NCBI GenBank assembly: GCA_009780595.1
Contig: WQZT01000110.1
Location: 1 to 5,710 of the forward strand
DNA from: Treponema sp.
GTDB lineage: Bacteria; Spirochaetota; Spirochaetia; Treponematales; Breznakiellaceae
Reading direction: 5' to 3'
Length of the DNA: 5,710 bases
The notes under the pieces are model-generated. The model saw only the letters and a program-made list of their open reading frames with translations, did no database searches and was not told the DNA's origin. A program made the translations under genes and the position numbers. Positions 1 to 5,710 of this stretch are shown here, piece by piece; position 1 is the stretch's first letter; each line of letters starts with the position of its first letter.

Positions 1-1620
1 ATAATCGATAGGTACGATAGACTCTACCTCCCTGCGGTAATCCCACAAGTCCTCGGGTTCTATAGAATTCGCACCAGCGGCAAAACGACGCAGAATAGTC
101 ATTCGCCCGCTCAATGCCAGATCAACCAGCTGAGTTTGCGGCCGCCCCTTGCTGAACTCCGTCTCAGACACCAAAAGCTCGCCTACATATTCCCGTGCAC
201 TGAGCGGAACACCCTGATTAAGTTCGATTACCTCGATTCCCCCGCTGAACTCAGAACTGCTCCGTTCAATACGCAGGGCGTTGAAAACCAACGTCCGCCG
301 AGTAAGGAGCGAAACATTCGGAGCGTGCGTTGGAAAAAGAACACCGCTACCCCACAAATTATCGAACACAAAAGGCGAATAGTGAAAATCGAAGGGGCGC
401 GGAATGTACTTGACCCCGTCAAGTTCCACGTCAAGTATAGCGGGGAAACGCTCCCAACGGATAAGTGCTGTCCGCCCGGCTTCCCCTCGCTCGGGCATCA
501 ACATAGTGTGGGCTCGGTGGGGCGTGCCGCCCTCAAAAAAAACAATCAGGCACGGGTCGCCGTCTTGAGTGGCATCGTAGGTAAAGCGGATGAGCATTCC
601 CTGAAAGAACTCCGCCGCCACTTCCGGGATTCCATCCCTGTTGGTATCCTCGGTAATAACACCGCTGAAGGCAGAAAGGTTTCGGGTGAACAGGGAAATC
701 GCCGCTTCATCACGCAGAAGTTCCCACAGCTCATCCATAAGCCCGCGGTCAAGCGTACCGCCAGTTCGGGCGGCACTATCAAAAAGTTCCTGCACGGCTC
801 TTTCCTCACCGATAACGCCCAAGCGTAGAGAGACGGGGATAGATTGCGGCGCGACGGTATGACTTGCGCGGTATGCAAGGATGAGGCGGCGGGCATCTTC
901 GGTGTCCCACGCGAACGGCGCTGCCATCCACCCCAGTTCCGCGTCAGTATCAATCAAAGCAGGCAGACGGCGCATTACCAGTTCCAGAAGTTCTAGCTGA
1001 TTTTCATCAGGCAGGTTTCCGGCGCGGTGCTCATGTAATAGGAAGGTAAAGAAAATTCGCGCAAGCTCTGTTTCGCGGGGATAGCGGTCAAGAGCCTGCT
1101 TTATACGAACAAAAAACTCAGCCGACGAAATTACTCCCGCCTGCTTTGCCGCCGCCATTGTCCTCAGCGCAAGGGCGGCTGAACGCGGGCTTTCACGAAC
1201 GAAGGAAAGCTCCAGCAACGCCTGATGAAACGCCCTGACAGCGATAAGGTTTTCCACCCGCATCAGCCGCGCATCCTCCACTGTATAAAGATTCCAGCGA
1301 TTCACAAAAAGCGCCTTGTCCAGCGCCTGTAAAACCGACGAGCGGCTTTGCTTCTGATTGGAACGCGCAAGAGCAAGAAGATACGAAACATCGGAAGAAA
1401 CATCGGCAAAATCCGCCGCCCGCTCAAGCCCGGCAAGCGCCTGTTGCCACTGCCCCTGCGCGATGATGCCCTGCGCCCACTGCGCGTACCTCGTTGCAGC
1501 GGCGCTGTCCGGCAACGGCAACGGGTCAACTGCGAAACCATTCGATAGACAAACACAAACAAAAAGAAGCACACTGAGCAAGAGCCGCAAAGACAAGCCG
1601 ATCCTTCTTGTATACTTCAT
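1..1620 (-). CDS. Large exported TPR-like protein with degenerate 24-residue repeats (3' end beyond window)
   Basis: The minus-strand frame is open from the ATG at 1620 to the left edge: 540 codons without a stop, and the C-terminus is missing. The start is supported by AGGGGG five bases upstream, overlapping the ftsH stop codon. Residues 1-30 look like a Sec signal peptide: Lys/Arg at 2, 5 and 6, a Leu/Val-rich core at about 13-25, and a possible signal peptidase I site after Gly28-Phe-Ala30. There is no convincing lipobox. Residues 41-130 are helical and TPR-like (Trp44-type helix, GQWQQALAGLERA, a second helix pair), continuing as helix-rich sequence to about 320. From 325 the character changes to repeats of the form D-x3-D-G, Phe at +13 and Gly at +16 (starts at 325, 349 and, weaker, 397 and 500), resembling calcium-loop beta repeats. 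The family was not recognised by name. The product probably acts in the periplasm or outer envelope. It is last in the tilS-ftsH operon as far as visible. Confidence 0.88.
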   Translation of the reverse strand, partial: MKYTRRIGLSLRLLLSVLLFVCVCLSNGFAVDPLPLPDSAAATRYAQWAQGIIAQGQWQQALAGLERAADFADVSSDVSYLLALARSNQKQSRSSVLQALDKALFVNRWNLYTVEDARLMRVENLIAVRAFHQALLELSFVRESPRSAALALRTMAAAKQAGVISSAEFFVRIKQALDRYPRETELARIFFTFLLHEHRAGNLPDENQLELLELVMRRLPALIDTDAELGWMAAPFAWDTEDARRLILAYRASHTVAPQSIPVSLRLGVIGEERAVQELFDSAARTGGTLDRGLMDELWELLRDEAAISLFTRNLSAFSGVITEDTNRDGIPEVAAEFFQGMLIRFTYDATQDGDPCLIVFFEGGTPHRAHTMLMPERGEAGRTALIRWERFPAILDVELDGVKYIPRPFDFHYSPFVFDNLWGSGVLFPTHAPNVSLLTRRTLVFNALRIERSSSEFSGGIEVIELNQGVPLSAREYVGELLVSETEFSKGRPQTQLVDLALSGRMTILRRFAAGANSIEPEDLWDYRREVESIVPIDY

Positions 1621-1625
1621 TTTTA

Positions 1626-1631
1626 CCCCCT
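1626..1631 (-). promoter_or_regulatory. Shine-Dalgarno site overlapping the ftsH stop
   Basis: On the minus strand AGGGGG begins inside the TAG stop of ftsH and is followed by TAAAA and the ATG at 1620. The five-base spacer is ideal. It fixes the start of the leftmost gene and implies that ribosomes finishing ftsH can reinitiate, which is translational coupling. Confidence 0.75.
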
Positions 1632-3564
1632 ATGTGGCAGAGGTTTCTGCAACTCCTTCCGCAGCCACCACTCCGGCATCCTCATGCCTATCCACCAGCG
1701 ACGCCGGATTTTCCCGTGCGGGAAATCCCAAAAGCGCGCGGATTTCATCGTCAAGGAGCGTTTCCCGCTCCAGCAGGGCGTTGGCGATTTTTTCCAGTTC
1801 GTCTTTGTGCGAAACCAGAATATCTTCCGCCTGTTGCCGCCCGGTATCCAGTATACGCTTGATCGCGCGGTCGATGTGCTGGGCGGTTTCCTCAGAGTAA
1901 TCTTTATGCCGGGCAATTTCCTTGCCAAGGAAAATCGGCTGATCCTCCTGCCCGTACGTTACCGGCCCCATTTCGTCAGCCATTCCCCACTCGCACACCA
2001 TGCGCCGCGCCATCTCCGTTGCCTGTTCAAGGTCTTGCTTTGTTCCCGTTGTCGTCTCTTCATAGAAAATCCGTTCCGCCGTCCATCCGCCGTAACAAAT
2101 AACAATGCGATCGAGAATCCAGCCGCGCGTTCGGCTGTAACTGTCCTCTTCCGGCAGAGACATCGCCATTCCCAGCGCCCTGCCGTGCGGAATAATCGTA
2201 ACCTTGTGGAGCGGGTCGGCGTGTTTCAGGTAGTAGTGCAGCAGGGCGTGCCCCGCTTCGTGAATTGCCGTCATTCGCCGTTCCCGGTCGGAAATCACCA
2301 GCGTTTTGCGGGCAACACCCATCAGGATTTTATCACGGGCTTCTTCAAAGTCGCCCATTTCAACATTCGGCTTATCCCGGCGAGCCGCAAACAGCGCCGC
2401 CTCGTTTACCAGGTTGGCAAGGTCTGCACCGCTCATTCCCGGAGTCGCCCGCGCAATCCGCGCCATATCAACTTTTTCGTCAAGGGGAATTTTCGCGGCG
2501 TGGATTTTAATAATATCCTCGCGCTCTTTAATATCCGGCATTGCGATTATCACCTGGCGGTCAAAGCGCCCGGGGCGCAAGAGCGCCGCATCCAGCACGT
2601 CAGGGCGGTTTGTCGCCGCCAGAATTATCACGCCGTCTTTAGCATCAAAGCCGTCCATCTCAACAAGAATCTGGTTGAGCGTCTGCTCGCGCTCGTCATG
2701 CCCGCCGCCGTAGCCCGCACCGCGGCTCCGCCCAACCGCATCAAGCTCGTCGATAAAAATGATGCACGGCGCATTCCGCCGTCCCTGTTCAAACAGATCG
2801 CGCACGCGGCTTGCGCCAACGCCGACAAACATCTCCACAAAATCGGAGCCTGACATATGGAAGTACGCAACCTTCGCCTCGCCCGCCACCGCACGCGCCA
2901 AAAGCGTCTTGCCAGTTCCCGGCATTCCCACAAGCAACACGCCTTTGGGAATGCGCGCGCCCATCTTCGTAAATTTCTGCGGATCTTTCAGGAAAGAAAC
3001 AACTTCTTCAAGCTCGTACTTGGCGTCCTTCTGCCCAGCCACATCCTGAAAGGTAATTTTTTTCCCCTCTTCCTGATAGAGCTTGGCGCGGCTTTTGCCG
3101 AACTGAAACGCCTTGTTGCCGCTGTTCTGCATGTGCCGGAACAGGAAAATAATCAGGGCAAACCCGATAATCCACGGGAGCATCTGCAAAAGTATCGTCA
3201 TTAACGTCGGGCCGGTAACCGCGCCGGAAATGTTTACGCCCTGCTCCCGCATCAACGGAAGAAGTTCCGGATCGTTGTAGGGGATGAGCGTCTTGAAGTG
3301 CTGCCTGACCGCATCGTTGCGGCGGATGCCTTCGATGGTGCTGTTGTCGTGAATCGTTACATCGGTAACTTCGCCCAGCGTCAGCGAGTGCAAGAAAGCC
3401 GAATAGGGAATATCCTGCTGCGCCGGGCCGTCATTGCCGCGAAAAAAATGCACGGCGAAGAACCCTATCATCACCAGAAAAAAAATCAAGGCAAACCGGT
3501 TTGGCCGCCCTGTCCCCGCTATGTTTGGGCGAGGGGGAATTTTGTTATTTTGATCATTCAGCAT
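1630..3564 (-). CDS. ftsH: ATP-dependent zinc metalloprotease FtsH
   Basis: FtsH is a membrane-anchored AAA+ protease that unfolds and degrades membrane and short-lived cytosolic proteins as a hexamer. With the ATG at 3564 it has 644 residues, normal for the family. In order: TM segment about 24-40; extracytoplasmic domain about 41-120; TM segment about 122-142; AAA+ module with Walker A GMPGTGKT (213-220), pore loop FVEMFVGVG around 242-250, Walker [11 protein letters not shown] (D272, E273), and second region of homology [20 protein letters not shown] with arginine fingers R330 and R333; M41 protease domain with HEAGH (H435, E436, H439) and the likely third zinc ligand D511 in TKQDLEQA; C-terminal leucine-rich helix near 597-612. 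Catalytic residues are intact. Walker A has Met where most FtsH proteins have Pro. The start overlaps the end of tilS by 11 bases behind a strong GGAGG. An upstream in-frame GTG at 3618 would add 18 residues but lacks such a site. Confidence 0.98.
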   Translation of the reverse strand: MLNDQNNKIPPRPNIAGTGRPNRFALIFFLVMIGFFAVHFFRGNDGPAQQDIPYSAFLHSLTLGEVTDVTIHDNSTIEGIRRNDAVRQHFKTLIPYNDPELLPLMREQGVNISGAVTGPTLMTILLQMLPWIIGFALIIFLFRHMQNSGNKAFQFGKSRAKLYQEEGKKITFQDVAGQKDAKYELEEVVSFLKDPQKFTKMGARIPKGVLLVGMPGTGKTLLARAVAGEAKVAYFHMSGSDFVEMFVGVGASRVRDLFEQGRRNAPCIIFIDELDAVGRSRGAGYGGGHDEREQTLNQILVEMDGFDAKDGVIILAATNRPDVLDAALLRPGRFDRQVIIAMPDIKEREDIIKIHAAKIPLDEKVDMARIARATPGMSGADLANLVNEAALFAARRDKPNVEMGDFEEARDKILMGVARKTLVISDRERRMTAIHEAGHALLHYYLKHADPLHKVTIIPHGRALGMAMSLPEEDSYSRTRGWILDRIVICYGGWTAERIFYEETTTGTKQDLEQATEMARRMVCEWGMADEMGPVTYGQEDQPIFLGKEIARHKDYSEETAQHIDRAIKRILDTGRQQAEDILVSHKDELEKIANALLERETLLDDEIRALLGFPARENPASLVDRHEDAGVVAAEGVAETSAT

Positions 3565-5062
3565 GAACGCCTCCGAAAACTTCAAAAAGGGAACTATTTT
3601 CCGCAGCTCTCGCCGCACTTTCCCGTGGTATTACTAGTATTTCGCCGCCTGACTTACAACAAATGAAAGCAGCCAGCCCTTCCGTGTCCTCAGCCGTGAT
3701 AATCCCTGTACACTCTACGCGGGCACTTTTACTAAGTATATCAGATAAACGGCGTTTGTGTCCCCCCTTGCCAATGCAATCAGCCGCCCGATGATTTCGC
3801 AGGAGTAGCGGGCGCGCGGCAAAAAAAGCAGCGCCGGAGCTCTCCCTTATCGATTGAGTAGATTGAACAGATTGAGCATCTTCCGCACGAATACGTACCG
3901 TTTGTTTATTCAAGCCAAAAACCTTTCCTTCAAGTGTATACGTTCCCGCTTCGCGTATGATGAGCGAAAAACCCCGTTCTCCCCGCGTTCTATCAGCGCG
4001 ATGAGCGGGCTTTAGTTCGATAGTGTCGCCGCACCTGCAAAGCCGCACAGGGCCGAGATCGCTGGCGGTTGTTTGCTCGGCGGCGAGGTCTGCTACAGCG
4101 CGGCGTACAGCTGCCCGTTTCGGCACGGGCGCACAGGAGCCGCAAAATGCCGCATTTCGTGTCAATGCCGCTTTCGGCGCAGATGCCGCCAGCGCATCCG
4201 CCCCGGCGAAAACCGCCTCTTCCCGCAATAGCGGCGGTGCGGCAAAAAAATCCGCCGCCGCCAGCGAGAGCTTCCCCGGCGAACTCGCCCACGGCAGGCG
4301 CTTTTCGGTCTCCGCCGCCAGAAACCCGGCGGCAAGCGCTTGCGTTTCCGCCAACGCCGCGAGGGATGTCCGCCACGATGGGAAAAACTCATTCAATACT
4401 GGAACAAGTTTCAGGCGGATGCGGTTACGCAGAAACCGAACATCGGCGTTTGTGGAATCGGTGCGGTACGAAATGCCGCGCTCCGCGAGGTACGCGACAA
4501 CATCCTGCCGACTTGCGCCCAACAGCGGGCGCAACAGCCGCCCCCGAATTGGCGGCATTGGCGCGAGCCCCGCCGGCCCCGAGCCGCGCAACACGCGCAT
4601 GAGCAGCGTTTCCAGCACATCATCGCGGGTGTGCGCTGTCAGTATATAGTCCGCGCCGATACGCCACGCTTCCCGGTGCAGTGCGCGGCTGCGAAAAACG
4701 CGCGCCGCCGCTTCGATGCCAGTGCCGCGCTTTCGGGCAAAGGCGGCGATTTTCCCCGGCGGGAAGGACACAACGCGGCAGGGAACGTTCAGCGCGGCGC
4801 AGAGCGCACGGACAGACTGAGCATCGCCAGCGCCTTCTTCCGGCGGGCGAATGCCGTGGTTGACGTGAACGCAGAACAGCGAGAAGTTCGCTGCCGCGCG
4901 CGCGGCGGTGAGCGGCTCGGCAGAGCGCAGGCGGGCGAGCGCCGTCAGCATCGCGGTGGAATCCGCACCGCCTGACACTGCAGCGAGGTACAACGCCGAG
5001 CACGGCGGCGCACCGTGCGCGGCTGGAAGCGCAGCGAGTAAGCAATTTTCAAAATCCTTCAT
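3554..5062 (-). CDS. tilS: tRNA(Ile)-lysidine synthetase TilS
   Basis: TilS uses ATP and lysine to convert C34 of the CAU-anticodon tRNA-Ile to lysidine, so that it reads AUA and is charged with isoleucine; it acts in the cytosol and is essential in most bacteria. The 502 residues show the N-type PP-loop SGGADS (30-35), VNHGIRP (67-73), the TAHTRDDVLETLLMRVLRGSG block (142-162), LLRPLL (176-181) and TDSTNADVRFLRNRIR (201-216), all family hallmarks. A middle substrate-binding region, about 225-345, is very Ala-rich. The C-terminal domain carries LLLRNHRAADCIGKGGHKRRLSD (419-441), matching the family's R-x-x-GD-x-x-x-x-G-x-KKL-x-D motif with Ala-Asp in place of Gly-Asp. It is longer than the E. 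coli or Geobacillus enzymes (about 430-465), partly through a linker near 395-410 with a Gln-Ser repeat. The ATG at 5062 follows GGGA at a six- to seven-base spacing. Confidence 0.96.
   Translation of the reverse strand: MKDFENCLLAALPAAHGAPPCSALYLAAVSGGADSTAMLTALARLRSAEPLTAARAAANFSLFCVHVNHGIRPPEEGAGDAQSVRALCAALNVPCRVVSFPPGKIAAFARKRGTGIEAAARVFRSRALHREAWRIGADYILTAHTRDDVLETLLMRVLRGSGPAGLAPMPPIRGRLLRPLLGASRQDVVAYLAERGISYRTDSTNADVRFLRNRIRLKLVPVLNEFFPSWRTSLAALAETQALAAGFLAAETEKRLPWASSPGKLSLAAADFFAAPPLLREEAVFAGADALAASAPKAALTRNAAFCGSCAPVPKRAAVRRAVADLAAEQTTASDLGPVRLCRCGDTIELKPAHRADRTRGERGFSLIIREAGTYTLEGKVFGLNKQTVRIRAEDAQSVQSTQSIRESSGAAFFAARPLLLRNHRAADCIGKGGHKRRLSDILSKSARVECTGIITAEDTEGLAAFICCKSGGEILVIPRESAARAAENSSLFEVFGGVHAE
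3570..3574 (-). promoter_or_regulatory. Shine-Dalgarno site for ftsH inside tilS
   Basis: GGAGG lies five bases before the ATG at 3564, within the last codons of tilS (the Gly-Gly of its C-terminus). It decides between the two possible ftsH starts: the GTG at 3618 has no comparable site. The tilS TGA (3556-3554) lies just inside ftsH, giving an 11-base overlap and probable translational coupling. Confidence 0.85.
3852..3878 (-). repeat. Three 9-bp imperfect tandem repeats inside tilS
   Basis: The plus strand reads gattgagta, gattgaaca, gattgagca in direct succession. On the coding strand this gives three xQS triplets (Ala, Val and Thr followed by Gln-Ser at residues 396-404). The unit is a multiple of three, so copy changes would keep the frame. 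It falls in the linker before the TilS C-terminal domain, where length variation is likely tolerated. Confidence 0.85.
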
Positions 5063-5073
5063 TAATATTCCCG

Positions 5074-5091
5074 ATTATACAATTATATAAT
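5074..5091 (-). promoter_or_regulatory. AT-rich palindrome with two -10-like boxes before tilS
   Basis: The gap between the 132-residue gene and tilS holds an 18-bp palindrome broken by one mismatched pair, with ATTATA and TATAAT ends. On the minus strand it contains two TATAAT boxes, at 5087-5082 and 5079-5074. The first would place a transcript start near 5075, leaving a 13-base leader that includes GGGA. No good -35 hexamer lies at the right distance upstream, so tilS may have a weak internal promoter or be mainly transcribed from further upstream. An AT-rich spacer by chance is the alternative. Confidence 0.4.
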
Positions 5092-5121
5092 ACTCTCTAC
5101 GATTCCGCACGGCGCAACACG

Positions 5122-5520
5122 CTACCGCTCGCCCAAGCTGAAATCGCCCTGAATCTTGAAGTGGTTTTTGCATTGGCGCACAACAAGCTCCCGCTCTGGA
5201 AAATGCAGTGGCAGCAGTTCCTTCACTTTGTTTGCAGCAGCTTCGTAAATCGCGCGGCGCACGTCTTTGTCAACCTTCTCCAGCGTGGACATCGAAACCT
5301 GAATCAGATAGCCGCGCCCCAGTTCCGAGCCAAAGCCGGGCGTGAAGTTTGCCGCCACGTAGAAAAGCCCGTCAGCCTCCGGGTTTGACGTTTGCCCGCG
5401 CGCAGGGCGCATCGGGTGCAGCGGATAACTCTCGCCATACAAATCCTCGATGAAGTCGTCAACTTCATCGAACATCTTTTTCATACGAGTTTGAAACTGC
5501 TCCATTTTTGGATGCCACAT
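5122..5520 (-). CDS. Conserved-looking hypothetical protein, 132 residues
   Basis: I cannot assign a function. The protein is soluble, with no signal peptide or membrane segment. Residues 5-30 form an acidic amphipathic helix (MEQFQTRMKKMFDEVDDFIEDLYG). A loop follows with Pro and Gly (YPLHPMRPARGQTSNPEADG, 32-51), then a beta-rich stretch (LFYVAANFTPGFGSELGRGYLIQVSMSTL, 52-80), a helix with many charged residues (84-103), and a short basic C-terminus (HFKIQGDFSLGER). The ordered, non-repetitive sequence and normal codon use argue for a real gene. From memory it resembles a small hypothetical protein found in treponemes; this needs a search. The start is uncertain: the ATG at 5520 has no Shine-Dalgarno site and sits directly below a TATAAT box, which suggests a leaderless message. 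Met6 (5505) and Met13 (5484) are alternatives without better sites. It points the same way as tilS, with a 59-base gap between its stop and the tilS start. Confidence 0.8.
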   Translation of the reverse strand: MWHPKMEQFQTRMKKMFDEVDDFIEDLYGESYPLHPMRPARGQTSNPEADGLFYVAANFTPGFGSELGRGYLIQVSMSTLEKVDKDVRRAIYEAAANKVKELLPLHFPERELVVRQCKNHFKIQGDFSLGER

Positions 5521-5525
5521 ACGAT

Positions 5526-5531
5526 ATTATA
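5526..5531 (-). promoter_or_regulatory. -10 box before the 132-residue gene
   Basis: A perfect TATAAT on the minus strand ends five bases before the ATG at 5520, so transcription would begin at about the start codon itself. At a 17-bp spacing the -35 position reads TGGATT, a poor match, and it falls inside the inverted repeat at 5542-5568. If it is real, the promoter may depend on a bound activator or be modulated by whatever binds that repeat. Confidence 0.5.
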
Positions 5532-5541
5532 TAACTGCGGC

Positions 5542-5568
5542 GCGGAATAATCCACCGATTTATTCCGC
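5542..5568. repeat. Perfect 9-bp inverted repeat in the divergent control region
   Basis: The arms are gcggaataa (5542-5550) and ttattccgc (5560-5568), identical in reverse complement and separated by nine bases. The repeat ends one base before the plus-strand -35 hexamer and covers the -35 position of the minus-strand promoter. No T-run follows on either strand, so a terminator is unlikely. An operator for a dimeric regulator is the best reading; this is inferred from position and symmetry only. Confidence 0.6.
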
Positions 5569-5598
5569 TTGACATTTCCCCAAAGGGCACGGTACAAT
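5569..5598 (+). promoter_or_regulatory. Strong sigma-70 type promoter, plus strand
   Basis: TTGACA (5569-5574, full consensus) and TACAAT (5593-5598, one mismatch) are separated by 18 bp. The predicted start is near 5605. It drives the plus-strand reading frame at the right edge, divergent from the operon to its left. The adjoining inverted repeat is well placed to regulate it. Confidence 0.75.
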
Positions 5599-5604
5599 TT
5601 TTTT

Positions 5605-5710
5605 ATGATAAAAATGATGCTTTTGGCGGGAGTAATCATGCTGGCGATGAGCGCAGAGCATAGCTACTCCCGCACGCAAGCACGCAAGCACGCAAAAATT
5701 TTACCAAAAC
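5605..5710 (+). CDS. Start of a possible exported protein (3' end beyond window)
   Basis: From the ATG at 5605 the frame is open for 35 codons to the right edge. The N-terminus, MIKMMLLAGVIMLAMSA followed by EHSYS, looks like a short signal peptide with a possible cut after Ala17, then a basic stretch. The predicted transcription start coincides with this ATG, so translation from it would be leaderless. A second in-frame ATG at 5638 (Met12) has GGGAG five bases upstream, which is the more usual arrangement, but starting there would remove most of the hydrophobic segment. Too little is visible to name a family, and a non-coding leader remains possible. Confidence 0.4.
   Translation, partial: MIKMMLLAGVIMLAMSAEHSYSRTQARKHAKILPK
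5626..5673 (+). promoter_or_regulatory. Possible RNA hairpin covering a ribosome binding site
   Basis: GCGGGAGTA (5626-5634) pairs perfectly with TACTCCCGC (5665-5673). Inside it, atgct (5638-5642) pairs with agcat (5657-5661) across a three-by-three internal loop. The outer stem contains the GGGAG site and the inner stem contains the ATG at 5638. In a transcript from the promoter at 5569 this would hide that start. A role in translational control is an inference. Confidence 0.45.
5672..5695 (+). repeat. Three perfect tandem copies of an 8-bp unit
   Basis: The unit gcacgcaa occurs three times without interruption (5672-5679, 5680-5687, 5688-5695). Its length is not a multiple of three, so gain or loss of one copy would shift the reading frame that crosses it. 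Three copies is few for a hypermutable tract. Confidence 0.9.

Noticed and set aside
136..828. A 230-codon plus-strand open frame
   Set aside because: It is antisense to the 540-codon minus-strand frame, which has a signal peptide, a ribosome binding site and internal repeats. The plus-strand product shows none of these.
1684..2853. A 389-codon plus-strand open frame
   Set aside because: It lies wholly antisense to the conserved AAA+ and protease domains of ftsH. Its protein is rich in His, Arg and Pro with no domain character, as expected of a shadow frame in GC-rich coding DNA.
3565..3618. An 18-residue longer FtsH starting at GTG 3618
   Set aside because: The start lies deep inside tilS and has no good Shine-Dalgarno site, whereas ATG 3564 has GGAGG at a five-base spacing and gives a typical FtsH N-terminus.
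4023..4975. Several overlapping 140 to 210 codon frames on both strands
   Set aside because: They overlap tilS in other frames and are Ala/Arg-rich with no ribosome binding sites or motifs; tilS carries the full set of family motifs there.
5102..5108. attccgc upstream of tilS as a third operator half-site
   Set aside because: It matches only seven bases of one arm, and the same seven bases also occur within ftsH coding sequence near 2772, so chance is enough.
5542..5568. The inverted repeat as a transcription terminator
   Set aside because: Neither strand has a T-run after the stem, the stem is only moderately GC-rich, and it sits between divergent starts where no transcript needs to end unless one enters from outside.

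Overview
The window looks like chromosomal core DNA from a bacterium of moderate to high GC content, most likely a spirochaete of the Treponema type. This assignment is an inference. It rests on the gene set (tilS followed directly by ftsH and then a large exported repeat protein), on the look of the FtsH N-terminus, and on the 132-residue protein, which resembles a treponemal conserved hypothetical as far as I can recall. It cannot be proved from the window. There are no mobile elements, CRISPR arrays, rRNA or tRNA genes.

Layout, reading the minus strand in the direction of transcription (right to left): a 132-residue protein of unknown function (5520 to 5122); a 57-base AT-rich gap with two -10-like boxes; tilS, the tRNA-Ile lysidine synthetase (5062 to 3554); ftsH, the membrane AAA+ zinc protease (3564 to 1630), which starts inside the last codons of tilS; and, 9 bases after ftsH, a large exported protein with a TPR-like N-terminal half and a cryptic 24-residue repeat (1620 to beyond the left edge, 540 codons visible). 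The last three form a tight operon with Shine-Dalgarno sites embedded in the preceding gene, so their translation is probably coupled. Lysidine modification of tRNA-Ile and membrane proteolysis are both housekeeping tasks. The tilS/ftsH pairing is known from other bacteria, for example tilS-hprT-ftsH in Bacillus; no hprT lies between them here.

Right of 5520 the direction of transcription switches. A compact divergent control region holds a perfect 9-bp inverted repeat, a near-consensus sigma-70 promoter on the plus strand (TTGACA, 18 bp, TACAAT) and the start of a plus-strand reading frame that runs off the right edge. That short stretch is the least ordinary part of the window. It has a predicted transcription start exactly on an ATG, a second in-frame ATG with its own Shine-Dalgarno site, a hairpin that would bury that second start, and three perfect tandem copies of an 8-bp unit inside the reading frame.

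No stretch longer than 300 bases lacks a gene. Nothing seen amounts to a clearly new multi-gene system. The best leads are the 5540-5700 control region and the repeat architecture of the leftmost protein.
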